A stretch of DNA of 64,000 nucleotides, taken from NCBI RefSeq assembly GCF_004331685.1, contig NZ_SJSM01000003.1, positions 248,001 through 312,000 on the forward strand, read 5' to 3'. This document shows, in pieces, positions 43,602 to 52,860 of the stretch. The notes beneath the pieces are model-generated. The model was not told the origin of the DNA and made no database searches. It worked only from the letters and a program-made list of their open reading frames with translations. Source of the DNA: Pedobacter hiemivivus. Lineage in GTDB: Bacteria > Bacteroidota > Bacteroidia > Sphingobacteriales > Sphingobacteriaceae. Position 1 is the first letter of the stretch, and each line of letters starts with the position of its first letter. The translations under genes and the position numbers were made by a program.

Positions 43602-44132
43602 TTATTTCTTTTTCTCCTTAGGTTCGCTTATGAAGCCGTTAAAGGTTATTGACTGCCTATTATTGCTATTCACACTAAGTGTTGCATAGCCATTCTCAGA
43701 CACATTTAAGATCATAGATTGGGTGTCTTTGGTGTCCTTAAAGTTCATGCTGATTAACCATGAACCTTTTTTCTTTTTTTCAGCTTTATAGGTGAATTTT
43801 TTAGACTTGAATTTAATACCAGCATCATCAGGGTTCATGGTTGCGGTATAAGCCCTTCCGTAATAGGGTAAGTAAGATTCTACGCTATCCTTAGTCACAA
43901 TAAGCTGGTATTGCGATCCGCTAAGCTGGATCATTCCACCGCCTGCGCCCCCTGGCATTCTGCTAAGCACTCGATTAACATCATTATTAGCCATTGGCAT
44001 TGCAGACGTAGCATTGAAAACGTAATGCTGGTTGTTAATTACCTTAATCGTAGTTTCTTTGTCTGTTTGTGCATTTGCCTGCACCGCAATCAGCAATGTG
44101 GCTGCTACTAAAATGTTTTTAATTGCTTTCAT
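43602..44132 (-). CDS. Secreted DUF4251-family protein
   Basis: 176 aa; signal peptide ending ANAQ (about residue 22). The mature protein has the DUF4251 pattern: a strand around NQHYVFNATSAMPM, a Gly-rich turn, SVESYLPYYGRAYTATMNPD, and FTYKAEKKKKGSWLISMNFK with a closing ITFNGFISEP. The family is Bacteroidota-specific and without known function; the fold is likely a beta barrel related to lipocalins. It is transcribed alone, between two terminators, away from pgi. Sure of family, not of role. Confidence 0.88.
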   Translation of the reverse strand: MKAIKNILVAATLLIAVQANAQTDKETTIKVINNQHYVFNATSAMPMANNDVNRVLSRMPGGAGGGMIQLSGSQYQLIVTKDSVESYLPYYGRAYTATMNPDDAGIKFKSKKFTYKAEKKKKGSWLISMNFKDTKDTQSMILNVSENGYATLSVNSNNRQSITFNGFISEPKEKKK

Positions 44133-44195
44133 CTTATGTTTTTTAATGATTTTACAATATTATAAGTACAGATTAACTGTTTCCTTTTAATTAGG

Positions 44196-44234
44196 ATGCC
44201 TGCACAAGCTATTTTCCATAAATCGTGCAGGCAT
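44196..44234 (-). terminator. Terminator after pgi
   Basis: ATGCCTGCAC (44196-44205) pairs with GTGCAGGCAT (44225-44234) over 10 bp, 19-nt loop. It lies 70 nt downstream of the pgi stop on the minus strand. Confidence 0.55.
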
Positions 44235-44303
44235 TTATTCTTAATGTTGTATTAGGTAATATATTGTAATAGAACAAAAAATCATTAAAAAAGTTTAATG
44301 CTT

Positions 44304-45950
44304 TTATCTCCAGCTTTTATACTGATTGATGAGACCATTGGTAGATCCATCATGAGAGGTAATAGCCGCATCGCTAGCTAGTTCTGGTAGGATGCTTTTT
44401 GCAAGTTGCTTGCCCAATTCCACACCCCATTGATCGAAACTGAATATATTCCAGATAATGCCCTGTACAAATATCTTATGTTCATATATGGCAATCAGGG
44501 TTCCAAGGCTGTAAGGGGTGACTTTTTTCAATAGGATAGAGTTGGTTGGTCTGTTTCCTTCAAATACCTTGAATGGAGCCAGTTTGTCTATTTCTGCATC
44601 AGATTTACCCTCTTTCTTTAGTTCGGCAACGACTTCTTCTTTAGTTTTACCATTCATCAAGGCTTCCGTTTGTGCAAAGAAGTTTGAAAGTAGGATAGGG
44701 TGATGATTTCCTATGGGGTTTAAGCTTTGCGCTGGGGCAATAAAATCGCATGGAATAATGCGTGTACCCTGATGAATGAGCTGATAGAACGCGTGTTGTC
44801 CGTTTGTTCCAGGCTCGCCCCATATAATTGGGCCAGTTTCATAAGTCACATCATTTCCATTACGGTCTACATGTTTGCCATTGCTTTCCATATCTCCCTG
44901 TTGGAAATAAGCTGCAAAACGATGCATGTATTGATCGTAAGGTAAAATGGCCTGTGTTTCTGCATCAAAGAAGTTGACGTACCATACACCAATTAGTGCC
45001 AATATTACCGGTACATTGATCTCGAACTCGGCGCTTTCAAAATGTTGATCTGCAGCATGCGCGCCAGCAAGCAACTGTTTAAAGTTGTCGTAACCGATGC
45101 TTAAGGCAATGGGAAGGCCGATAGCGCTCCACAAAGAATATCTACCGCCTACCCAGTCCCAGAATTCGAACATGTTTTCGGTATCAATACCAAATGCCGA
45201 TACATCTTTTGCATTGGTAGATAATGCAGCGAAATGTTTGGCTATATCTTCCTTTTTTGCACCATTTTCAAGGAACCAGTCGCGCGCAGTATTGGCGTTA
45301 GTCATGGTTTCCTGTGTAGTGAAAGTTTTAGAGGCGATTAGGAACAATGTTGTTTCAGGATCTACCTTTTTAAGTGTTTCTGCAATGTGCGTACCATCGA
45401 TATTGGATACGAAATGCATATTGAGGTGATTCTTGTATGCTTTTAAGGCTTCGGTAACCATAACAGGACCTAAATCAGAACCTCCGATACCAATATTTAC
45501 TACATCAGTAATGGCTTTTCCGGTATATCCTTTCCAGCTTCCGGAGATGATCTGCTGGCTGAACTTCTCCATTTTATCAAGCACCTTATATACTTCAGGT
45601 ATTACGTTTTTACCTTCTACCAAAATTTCATCGTTACTTTGATCGCGTAAGGCGATGTGAAGTACCTGTCTGCCTTCTGTTTGGTTGATCTTTTCGCCGC
45701 TAAACATCGCTTTAATGGCTTCGTCTAGCTTGCATTCTCTAGCCAGTTGGATGAGCAATGCAATGGTGGTGTCGTCTATTCTATTTTTAGAATAATCTAC
45801 CAGGATGTCTTCAAATAAAAGAGAGAATTTGTCAAATCGAGCTTCATCTTCTGTGAAAAGGTCTTTAATACTTTTCTTGTTGATGTCGATGAAATGATCG
45901 GCAAGGTATTTATACGCAGCGGTTTCTGTGAAGTTTACTGTAGGTAGCAT
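44304..45950 (-). CDS. pgi: Glucose-6-phosphate isomerase
   Basis: 548 aa, the usual length for the bacterial long form. Conserved blocks are [20 protein letters not shown] (sugar phosphate loop), [37 protein letters not shown] (PGI signature), [20 protein letters not shown] (catalytic His) and [20 protein letters not shown] (catalytic Lys region). The enzyme interconverts glucose-6-phosphate and fructose-6-phosphate in glycolysis. It is a single-gene unit: the upstream 160 nt separates it from the divergent gene at 46113, and a hairpin follows. No anomaly. Confidence 0.97.
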   Translation of the reverse strand: MLPTVNFTETAAYKYLADHFIDINKKSIKDLFTEDEARFDKFSLLFEDILVDYSKNRIDDTTIALLIQLARECKLDEAIKAMFSGEKINQTEGRQVLHIALRDQSNDEILVEGKNVIPEVYKVLDKMEKFSQQIISGSWKGYTGKAITDVVNIGIGGSDLGPVMVTEALKAYKNHLNMHFVSNIDGTHIAETLKKVDPETTLFLIASKTFTTQETMTNANTARDWFLENGAKKEDIAKHFAALSTNAKDVSAFGIDTENMFEFWDWVGGRYSLWSAIGLPIALSIGYDNFKQLLAGAHAADQHFESAEFEINVPVILALIGVWYVNFFDAETQAILPYDQYMHRFAAYFQQGDMESNGKHVDRNGNDVTYETGPIIWGEPGTNGQHAFYQLIHQGTRIIPCDFIAPAQSLNPIGNHHPILLSNFFAQTEALMNGKTKEEVVAELKKEGKSDAEIDKLAPFKVFEGNRPTNSILLKKVTPYSLGTLIAIYEHKIFVQGIIWNIFSFDQWGVELGKQLAKSILPELASDAAITSHDGSTNGLINQYKSWR

Positions 45951-46112
45951 AATGTTAATGTTTTTGTAAATGTAATAGTTTATTTTATTTCATAAAGTCC
46001 TATCTACTTATTTAGTCAATATTCTAAAACAGAATAGGCTGCTGTTACGTTTGCTATAAAGGACGGATTATTAATGGTATATTAGATTATAAAAACCTTT
46101 AAAAAAATATCT

Positions 46113-46607
46113 ATGTTAGAGAATTTAAATCAATTGGTTAAGGAAAATGTTCAGGACGCTATTGTGAACAATAGTGATGTGCCTAACGAGCAAAATGAAG
46201 CTGCTATTTCTGCTGCTTCGGGGTCAATTGTTGATGCAATTAAGCAACATCTATCTTCTGGTAACCTAAGCAGCCTTGTTGATGCTTTTAAGGGCGGAAA
46301 TGCAGAAGGCAGTTCGGTTGCGCAGGATGCTACAACTGGTTTTACCGAGAAGTTGGCCGGAATGGGGATCAATTTGGAGTCGGCTAAAAATATTGCAGCG
46401 TCAGTAATCCCTTCTATTGTTGGGAAGTTTGTAAATAAGACTAATGACCCGAATGATAGTTCATTTGATATTCAGGATGTGATTAGTAAAATATCAGGAC
46501 CTGATGGTAAGTTCCAGTTGTCGGACATTACCGATCTTTTCAGTGGGGGTAAGGAAGGTGAAGCTGGAGGGGGTGTCGTTGATAAATTGAAGGGCCTTTT
46601 TAGCTAA
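46113..46607 (+). CDS. Conserved small protein resembling DUF937/YidB-type proteins
   Basis: 164 aa, no signal peptide. The sequence is rich in Ala, Gly, Ser and Asp with repeating helical segments (QNEAAISAASGSIVDAIKQH, EKLAGMGINLESAKNIAASV, IPSIVGKFVNK) and a glycine-rich end. The pattern is like DUF937/YidB proteins, which are widespread and unassigned. It is monocistronic: a terminator follows at 46627 and the pgi gene runs the other way. I call the gene with good confidence and the family with less. Confidence 0.7.
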   Translation: MLENLNQLVKENVQDAIVNNSDVPNEQNEAAISAASGSIVDAIKQHLSSGNLSSLVDAFKGGNAEGSSVAQDATTGFTEKLAGMGINLESAKNIAASVIPSIVGKFVNKTNDPNDSSFDIQDVISKISGPDGKFQLSDITDLFSGGKEGEAGGGVVDKLKGLFS

Positions 46608-46626
46608 GGTAACAACATAAAATTGC

Positions 46627-46668
46627 AAAAGGGTTGGATCGAAAGTACTTTTGATTCAACCCTTTTTG
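46627..46668 (+). terminator. Rho-independent terminator before prfB
   Basis: AAAAGGGTTG (46627-46636) pairs with CAACCCTTTT (46657-46666), with further pairing inside, followed by T. It isolates the 46113 gene from prfB. Confidence 0.82.
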
Positions 46669-46695
46669 TATGATAAATATTATATATTTGTCTTT

Positions 46696-47770
46696 ATGAC
46701 AAAAGAACAAATTCAGGATTTAAGGGACAGGGTAACGTCGCTGAGGAGGTATCTTTGACGTTGATAATCGACTAGAAGACATTCGTATTGAACAGGAGCT
46801 TACCTTGCAGCCGAATTTTTGGGATGATCCTAAGAAAGCGGAAAGGCATATAGCAGAGATTAATGCTAAAAAGGTATGGACCGATGCCTGGCAAAAGGCA
46901 AACGCCTTGCTGGAAGATACACAGGTGCTTTTTGATTTCCTTCAAAGTGGAGACGCAACGGAGGAAGAGATGGATGAGCAATATCAGCTCTGTTTAAAAG
47001 CCATCGAGGATCTGGAACTCAAAAATATGTTAAAAAGTAAGGAGGATCAGTTGCCTGCCGTAATGCAAATTACTGCGGGAGCAGGTGGAACCGAAAGCTG
47101 CGACTGGGCCTATATGCTGATGCGTATGTATATGATGTGGGGTGAAAAGAACGGCTATAAAATTACGGAACAAGATTCTCAGGAGGGTGAGGTTGCAGGT
47201 ATTAAATCTGTAACGTTACAGTTCTCTGGTGAGTTTGCTTATGGCTACCTAAAGGGGGAGAACGGTGTTCATCGTTTGGTAAGAATTTCTCCTTTTGATT
47301 CGAATGCCCGTAGGCATACTTCTTTTGCCTCTGTTTATGTCTATCCTTTGGTGGATGATACAATTGAGATTGAAGTAAAAGACTCAGAGATCGAGTTTGA
47401 AACATTCCGTTCCGGTGGAGCGGGTGGACAAAATGTAAATAAAGTGGAGACTGCCGTGCGCTTGCACCACAAACCTTCGGGCATTATTATTAAGAACCAG
47501 GAGTCGAGGTCTCAACTACAAAACAAAGAGAATGCAATTCGTTTATTGAAATCTCAGTTATATGAAGCTGAAATGCGTAAGCGCATGGAGGCAACGGCAT
47601 TAATTGAGGGCAATAAAAAGAAAATAGAGTGGGGCTCGCAAATTAGAAGCTATGTGCTGGATGATAGACGGGTAAAAGATCACCGAACAAATTTCCAGTC
47701 TTCAAACCCTCAAGCTGTGCTAGATGGGGAGTTGAATGACTTTTTGAAAGCATATTTAATGGAGTTTTAA
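46696..47770 (+). CDS. prfB: Peptide chain release factor 2, with programmed +1 frameshift
   Basis: The gene is two overlapping frames. Frame one starts at ATG 46696 and has 20 sense codons before an in-frame TGA (46756-46758). Skipping one base at that point continues as [20 protein letters not shown] to 47770, giving about 357 aa. The second frame has the SPF tripeptide ([16 protein letters not shown]) that reads UGA and UAA, and the GGQ motif ([20 protein letters not shown]) that triggers peptide release. Coding from an internal TTG at 46805 would lose the N-terminal helix bundle and is not the true start. RF2 level is thus self-regulated: low RF2 stalls at UGA and favours the shift. Confidence 0.95.
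46744..46759 (+). promoter_or_regulatory. prfB +1 frameshift signal
   Basis: AGGAGG (46744-46749), three bases, then CTT TGA C (46753-46759). This is the classical arrangement: an internal Shine-Dalgarno pairs with 16S rRNA and the slippery CUU codon precedes UGA followed by C. The expected product reads Leu (CTT) then Asp (GAC). Confidence 0.95.
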
Positions 47771-47772
47771 AA

Positions 47773-48684
47773 ATGAAGTATTTAAGCGGACTATTCATGA
47801 CGTTAATGTTATCTGTAAATGGGCTGTTGGCCCAGGAGGTATTACCACTTTATTCTGGGAAAATTCCTGGAGCGAAGCCAACACCAGCGGATTATCAGGA
47901 GCTGACCGTGGATCGTGGGGAAAGAGGAGCTGGCATCACAAAGGTGTCAGTACCGACACTTACGGTATATCGGCCTGAAAAAGGGAAGGCGAATGGAACT
48001 GCTGTGATCGTTTGTCCCGGTGGTGGTTATTCAGGATTGGCTATGGGCCATGAGGGCTATCAGATTGGGGAAAAGTTCGCCTCAATAGGAGTAACCGCTT
48101 TTGTACTTAAATATCGTTTGCCTAGTGACGCAATTATGGAGAATAGATCTATAGGGCCGCTGCAGGATGTGGAACAGGCCATGTACCGGGTAAGAAAAGA
48201 TGCAGGTAAATGGGGTGTCGATCCATCAAAAATAGGTATAATGGGTTTTTCGGCAGGTGGACATCTTGCCTCAAGTTTAACCGTACATTATAAAGATGTT
48301 AAAATTGAAGATAAGGAGGGTGTTAGTCTTCGTCCTGATTTTTCAATTTTAATGTATCCGGTCATTTCATTTACTGAATCTGCCCATGCTGGCTCGGCTA
48401 AGAATTTGGTTGGTAATGATGAAGCGCTAAAAGTATATTTTTCTAATGATAAGCATGTAAATGCAGAAACTCCGCCAACTTTTATGGTTCATGCGAATGA
48501 TGACCGTACGGTTCCGGTACAAAATAGCATTCTATTTAACCAGGCTTTGGTAAACGCAAACGTTAAGGGTGAATTGCATATCTACCAGGCCGGTGGACAT
48601 GGTTTTGGGCTGAAAAATAAAACCACTAAAGAAGAGTGGTTTAGCAGTCTGGAGAATTGGATGAAGGTCAATAAGTTTTTATAG
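47773..48684 (+). CDS. Secreted alpha/beta-hydrolase (carbohydrate esterase type)
   Basis: 303 aa with a signal peptide (residues 1-20, ending LLAQ). It has the oxyanion segment AVIVCPGGGYSGLAMGHEGY, the nucleophile elbow IGIMGFSAGGHLASSL (Gly-Phe-Ser-Ala-Gly), MVHANDDRTVPVQNS with the acidic residue and GGHGFGLKNKTT with the His, so the triad is intact. The set resembles acetyl xylan esterases and BD-FAE-type lipases. The role would be to deacylate extracellular or periplasmic polysaccharide, inferred from family. It begins 2 nt after prfB, and its last 6 nt overlap the convergent gene. Confidence 0.9.
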   Translation: MKYLSGLFMTLMLSVNGLLAQEVLPLYSGKIPGAKPTPADYQELTVDRGERGAGITKVSVPTLTVYRPEKGKANGTAVIVCPGGGYSGLAMGHEGYQIGEKFASIGVTAFVLKYRLPSDAIMENRSIGPLQDVEQAMYRVRKDAGKWGVDPSKIGIMGFSAGGHLASSLTVHYKDVKIEDKEGVSLRPDFSILMYPVISFTESAHAGSAKNLVGNDEALKVYFSNDKHVNAETPPTFMVHANDDRTVPVQNSILFNQALVNANVKGELHIYQAGGHGFGLKNKTTKEEWFSSLENWMKVNKFL

Positions 48685-49551
48685 GTTATCACTGTTCAGG
48701 ATTTCTTGAAGCTGTTTCAACTCCTCAACTTTTTCTGTTGATCCCAGGTTTTCGTAGGCTGAAATAAGATTGCGAATGATCCTTCTAATGATCTCGACAT
48801 TGCTGCATGGCGCATAAAATCCGGGCAGCGGGTCAAGGTTTAGCTGGCGAAGGAACTGATCTACATCGTGCTTGCCAAAAATAGCACCTTTGTTAAAAGC
48901 ATTGATGTAAAATAACACGCCAAACTCTTGTTCATCACGTTTACTCTCGTCGATATAACCTAGAATGAAATGCTGAGGTAGGTTTACCCCATATACCGGG
49001 ATGTCCAGTTTCTGAGCAAGGGTGGAATAGATAATGGCCAGAGATATCTGGTTTCCTTTTTTACTTTCCAGCACCTGGCTGATATAGGAGTTTTGAGGAT
49101 CGTTATGATTTTTGGTGTTTCCGCTAAAGCCGTACACGTTGTAAAATACATGGTTAATGAGCTTTATCTTCTCAATGGAGCTCATTTCGTATTGTAGTCC
49201 TAACCATATCTCTCTTTTTATGTCTTCTATCTGAATGATAAGCTTTTGTTCGTCGAGATCAGGATATTGATAACGGTTAATGGCAAGAGCGCCTTGCAAA
49301 AGATCGAATGCCCCGCTATGGTACCACAAATTAAGGTCTTCTTTTACACTGTTGAATTGTATCTTGTGTACTATATTTTCTATGCGTTCCTGAAGTGTCG
49401 TATCTAGAGAATGCTCCCATTGATTTTCTAAATAATCAACTACTTGAGTTCCATATTCGATCAGGCGTTTTTCAACATGCTCGAAAACCTCCTGATCGGG
49501 GTCGTCAAGCAGTTTTATTAATGCATTTATTTCTTTACTATTTTCCATTAC
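48679..49551 (-). CDS. SirB1-type transglutaminase-like protein
   Basis: 290 aa from the ATG at 49551, preferred over one three codons earlier because MENSKEINALIKLLDDPDQE gives a natural start to an N-terminal HEAT-like helical part. The central domain is the Transglut_core2/SirB1 type, with LESKKGNQISLAIIYSTLAQ, then KLDIPVYGVNLPQHFILGYI and YINAFNKGAIFGKHDVDQFL. The Cys of active transglutaminases is not in the expected place (Gln-Ile-Ser instead), so enzymatic activity is doubtful. The family is widely conserved and its role unclear. Convergent with the esterase gene, overlapping by 6 nt. Confidence 0.85.
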   Translation of the reverse strand, partial: VMENSKEINALIKLLDDPDQEVFEHVEKRLIEYGTQVVDYLENQWEHSLDTTLQERIENIVHKIQFNSVKEDLNLWYHSGAFDLLQGALAINRYQYPDLDEQKLIIQIEDIKREIWLGLQYEMSSIEKIKLINHVFYNVYGFSGNTKNHNDPQNSYISQVLESKKGNQISLAIIYSTLAQKLDIPVYGVNLPQHFILGYIDESKRDEQEFGVLFYINAFNKGAIFGKHDVDQFLRQLNLDPLPGFYAPCSNVEIIRRIIRNLISAYENLGSTEKVEELKQLQEILNSDNL

Positions 49552-49584
49552 AACATGCAACTTTGAATGCCTATTTTTGCGGCT

Positions 49585-50367
49585 ATGGTATTTAATTTTA
49601 TCGGTGATTTTCTAAAGCATCGCTTGACTGCTAAAAGCAGACACGGTACGCATTCCCCATTTGTATATAAACTTACTGATGAGGTAATTTACGATTTTAA
49701 CTCCAAAATAGACTACAAAAATATTGAAGCGCAGCGAAAAAAACTTTTCAATGACGATTCATTAATCACGGTTACAGACCTTGGGGCAGGGTCTCACTTA
49801 AATAAAGGCCGAACTAAAAAGGTAAAACAGATCGCAAAAAATGCATTGAAAAGTCCGGCTTTGGCTCAGCTGATTTATCGTCTTGCAAAGGATTGTCGCC
49901 CTTCGAGTATTATAGAGTTGGGGACCTGTCTGGGTATTACCACCGCTTACTTGTCTAAGGCTTGTCCAGATGCTGATGTGGTGACCATTGAGGGCTGCCC
50001 TGAAACTGCAAAGGTCGCTTATCGTAATTTCCAGGAGTTAGGTTTGGAGAATGTTGAATTGCAAGTCGGTAATTTTGATGTATTGCTACCAGAAGTTATC
50101 GCAGGTCGGGAAAAACTGGACTTTGTTTATATTGATGGCAACCATAGAAAAGATGCTACGCTTAACTATTTTAAATGGTGTCTGCCTAAGGTGCATGAAG
50201 GATCCTTACTGATCTTTGATGACATTTACTGGAGCAAGGGCATGAAAGAGGCTTGGACGGAAATAAAGAACCACCCTGATGTAACGGTAACCATTGATTT
50301 ATTCTGGATAGGATTGGTTTACTTTAGAAAAGGGCAGGTAAAAGAGCATTTTAAGATTAAGTTTTAA
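49585..50367 (+). CDS. Class I SAM-dependent O-methyltransferase-like protein
   Basis: 260 aa from the ATG at 49585; the ATG at 49567 would add six residues. The Rossmann core has SSIIELGTCLGITTAYLSKA (SAM-binding motif I), DVVTIEGCPETAKVAYRNFQ (acidic end of strand 2), and KLDFVYIDGNHRKDATLNYF (strand 4 with the metal-site Asp of the caffeoyl-CoA OMT type). An N-terminal segment (THSPFVYKLTDEVIYDF) is typical of Bacteroidota members. The substrate is not known; a small molecule hydroxyl is likely. It is divergent from the SirB1-like gene with a gap of about 33 nt. Confidence 0.85.
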   Translation: MVFNFIGDFLKHRLTAKSRHGTHSPFVYKLTDEVIYDFNSKIDYKNIEAQRKKLFNDDSLITVTDLGAGSHLNKGRTKKVKQIAKNALKSPALAQLIYRLAKDCRPSSIIELGTCLGITTAYLSKACPDADVVTIEGCPETAKVAYRNFQELGLENVELQVGNFDVLLPEVIAGREKLDFVYIDGNHRKDATLNYFKWCLPKVHEGSLLIFDDIYWSKGMKEAWTEIKNHPDVTVTIDLFWIGLVYFRKGQVKEHFKIKF

Positions 50368-50379
50368 AATTGCAATGGC

Positions 50380-51510
50380 TTAAAATGCTTCTGCCAGACT
50401 GATGTAAAAACCGGTTTGACGTTTTTCATTTGGACGTTTCTCACCGATGCCATAATCTAAACGCATACTTAAACCCTTTTCGGGATCGAAGAAATACCTT
50501 CCGCCAGCACCATAGGAAGGTTTGAAACTTTTAATCGCCAATCCGCCATTATCAAAGACCTGTCCGGCGCCACCAAATATCACAACGCCAAGACGGTTGT
50601 TGTATCGGTATCTGAGCTCTGCTTGTGCAGCTAATAGATTTTTATCACGATAACGACCCGTATAATATCCTCTCATCATCTCGTCATTGCCCATTTGAGG
50701 TAATAAATAGAAGGGGGTGTTTTTACCTTGTATGGTATGGAACAGTCCGTTTAAACCAAAGACCAACTTAGGGGATAGGGACCAGAAACTGCTCGCGTTT
50801 ACTTTTATGAGACTTCCTGTGAAATTTTCTCCGCCCCAGAAGTCGGGGGCATATTGATAACTTACTTTTCCTACAAATCCTTTTGTTGGGTAGTTGTTGG
50901 AATTTCGGGTGTCGTAACTTTGAGAAAGGCCAGCATAAACAACGTTACCACCTGCTATACCAATTAAGTGTGGGTCGGTGTTGAAGATTCCTCCTACTTC
51001 TTTATCTTTAAAGCTGTAATGCTCAAATCCGAGTAAAAATCCTGTATACAGATTTGGAGCGAGCTTTTTGGCTGCTTCTAAAACCAGCTTTAGCTGGTCC
51101 TGAACCAAACGGTCTTCATCTGTATGCAAAGTTTCGTTACCAATGCCGTAAAAATTAAAGGGCATACGTCTGAGTTTAGCTTCAGCAATGTAATGGTATT
51201 TGTTTTTTTTTGTCCAGATGTCGCTTTTTAACGACACATTGTATTGCCCCTTAGTAGAGGCGGAGAGTATTCCCGTGAAGTTGGAGCTTCTGTTAGTAGG
51301 ATCATTTTTATCCAGATAAACAGAATAAAGGGAACCTAATCCGAGTTCTAAACCTATTTCCTGACTGTACCTGAATACAGGAAGTGGCATGAAGCTCGCT
51401 TTGCGGGTGGTATCAGTTTTGTTAGATAAGTATTTTTCTATCAGTTTCTTTTGCCCTATCGCGTTTACAGTGATTAAAACGAATATGGTGCAAATGGAAA
51501 GTCTTTTCAT
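50380..51510 (-). CDS. BamA/TamA-like outer-membrane barrel protein
   Basis: 376 aa from the ATG at 51510, which starts a clean signal peptide (MKRLSICTIFVLITVNAIGQ); a frame 20 codons longer has no such start. The mature part is a beta barrel of the Omp85 C-terminal type with alternating hydrophobic strands, a SYDTRNSNNYPTKGFVGKVS segment and a final strand ending in an aromatic residue (TGFYISLAEAF). POTRA domains are absent, so it is a short BamA-like protein, perhaps for insertion or passage of a lipid or protein cargo. It is probably a single gene, divergent from the DHS-like gene. Confidence 0.82.
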   Translation of the reverse strand: MKRLSICTIFVLITVNAIGQKKLIEKYLSNKTDTTRKASFMPLPVFRYSQEIGLELGLGSLYSVYLDKNDPTNRSSNFTGILSASTKGQYNVSLKSDIWTKKNKYHYIAEAKLRRMPFNFYGIGNETLHTDEDRLVQDQLKLVLEAAKKLAPNLYTGFLLGFEHYSFKDKEVGGIFNTDPHLIGIAGGNVVYAGLSQSYDTRNSNNYPTKGFVGKVSYQYAPDFWGGENFTGSLIKVNASSFWSLSPKLVFGLNGLFHTIQGKNTPFYLLPQMGNDEMMRGYYTGRYRDKNLLAAQAELRYRYNNRLGVVIFGGAGQVFDNGGLAIKSFKPSYGAGGRYFFDPEKGLSMRLDYGIGEKRPNEKRQTGFYISLAEAF

Positions 51511-51626
51511 CGGCCTAAAATAGTGGAAAGGATTTAAATATCGTTGTCTGCAGAGCAAGTTTAACGCCAAATAGTTTTAAGTAATAATATTTAGCTATTT
51601 TTGCCGCCATAACAAAATAGATTAAG

Positions 51627-52607
51627 ATGAGTACAACAAGAGGACCGATATCTCAATTTATGGAGCGTAATTATCTCCATTTTAATGCAGCAGCTATGAT
51701 GGATGCGGCTAAAGGATACGAAACACATTTAGATGAAGGTGGAAAAATGATGATTACCCTTGCAGGTGCAATGAGTACTGCGGAATTGGGTATTTCACTG
51801 GCAGAGATGATCCGTCAGGATAAAGTTTCCATCATTTCATGTACAGGTGCTAACCTGGAAGAGGATATCATGAACCTTGTTGCACATTCACATTATAAAC
51901 GTGTACCTAACTATCGTGATTTAAGTCCACAGGATGAATGGGATCTATTAGAGAACCACTACAACCGTGTTACGGATACTTGTATTCCGGAAGAGGAGGC
52001 ATTTAGAAGGTTGCAAAAACACATCAATAAAATCTGGAAAGATGCAGAAGAAGCTGGAGAGCGTTATTTCCCGCATGAGTTTATGTATAAGATGTTGTTA
52101 AGTGGTGATTTGGAGCAGTACTATGAGATTGATCCTAAAAACTCATGGATGCTTGCAGCAGCAGAAAAGAACTTGCCAATTGTAGTACCAGGATGGGAAG
52201 ATTCGACAATGGGTAATATTTTTGCTTCTTATGTAATGAAAGGTGAAGTAAAAGCGACGACTGTAAAAGGTGGTATTGAGTATATGGGTTATTTAGCTGA
52301 TTGGTATATTAAGAACAGTGAAGGTAAAGGAATTGGCTTCTTCCAGATTGGTGGTGGTATTGCTGGTGATTTCCCAATCTGTGTAGTACCGATGCTATAT
52401 CAGGATATGGAAATGCCTAATATTCCGTTCTGGAGCTACTTCTGCCAGATTTCGGATTCGACTACTTCATATGGTTCTTATTCTGGTGCAGTGCCTAATG
52501 AGAAGATTACCTGGGGTAAGTTAGATATCGATACGCCTAAATTTATTGTGGAGTCTGATGCAACTATAGTGGCTCCACTGATATTTGCATGGATATTAAA
52601 AATGTAA
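51627..52607 (+). CDS. Deoxyhypusine synthase-family protein
   Basis: 326 aa. It follows the family end to end: GGKMMITLAGAMSTAELGIS (NAD loop), VSIISCTGANLEEDIMNLVA, PIVVPGWEDSTMGNIFASYV, and GIGFFQIGGGIAGDFPICVV. The catalytic Lys of the human enzyme, in a Trp-Gly-Lys setting, is present as Lys298 (ITWGKLD). In eukaryotes the enzyme makes deoxyhypusine on eIF5A from spermidine. Bacteria lack eIF5A, so a homospermidine-type or other spermidine-dependent reaction is more likely; this is inference. It stands alone, with a terminator at 52650. Confidence 0.92.
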   Translation: MSTTRGPISQFMERNYLHFNAAAMMDAAKGYETHLDEGGKMMITLAGAMSTAELGISLAEMIRQDKVSIISCTGANLEEDIMNLVAHSHYKRVPNYRDLSPQDEWDLLENHYNRVTDTCIPEEEAFRRLQKHINKIWKDAEEAGERYFPHEFMYKMLLSGDLEQYYEIDPKNSWMLAAAEKNLPIVVPGWEDSTMGNIFASYVMKGEVKATTVKGGIEYMGYLADWYIKNSEGKGIGFFQIGGGIAGDFPICVVPMLYQDMEMPNIPFWSYFCQISDSTTSYGSYSGAVPNEKITWGKLDIDTPKFIVESDATIVAPLIFAWILKM

Positions 52608-52649
52608 TTCAAAATAACAAATGAGGTAATATTCTGTTGCCTTTGGATG

Positions 52650-52686
52650 ATCACCAATTTTTGCAAGAAATTGGTGATTTTCTTTG
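52650..52686 (+). terminator. Rho-independent terminator after the DHS-like gene
   Basis: ATCACCAATTT (52650-52660) pairs over 11 bp with AAATTGGTGAT (52668-52678), followed by TTTCTTTG. It separates this gene from the respiratory operon. Confidence 0.82.
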
Positions 52687-52745
52687 TTTAAAGCATTAAA
52701 AGGGCATTATTTAGATTGATTATAAATTGTATTTACTGTCATTTC

Positions 52746-52779
52746 TTTGTCATTGGTACGTTAATAAATTTTACTTTTG
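52746..52779 (+). promoter_or_regulatory. Probable promoter of the alternative complex III operon
   Basis: TTTG (52746-52749) and TACTTTTG (52772-52779) match the Bacteroidota -33/-7 consensus (TTTG, TAnnTTTG), spaced by 22 bp. The operon starts 82 nt downstream, leaving a leader of about 75 nt. Confidence 0.5.
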
Positions 52780-52860
52780 TGGACGTTTTGGTGAAGGCCT
52801 TGGGTTTAAACATCAATAACGGTTATAAAGTTTTTTAAAAAATAGCATAAAATACTCATT

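Noticed and set aside
46683..46690. TATATTTG, a perfect match to the Bacteroidota -7 box, just ahead of prfB
   Set aside because: It ends 5 nt before the prfB start codon, so the transcript would be leaderless, and the nearest TTTG lies only 14 bp upstream. It is also inside an AT-rich trailer after a terminator.
46805..47770. A shorter release factor starting at an internal TTG
   Set aside because: The upstream zero-frame with AGGAGG and CTT TGA C shows the true start at 46696 with a +1 shift.
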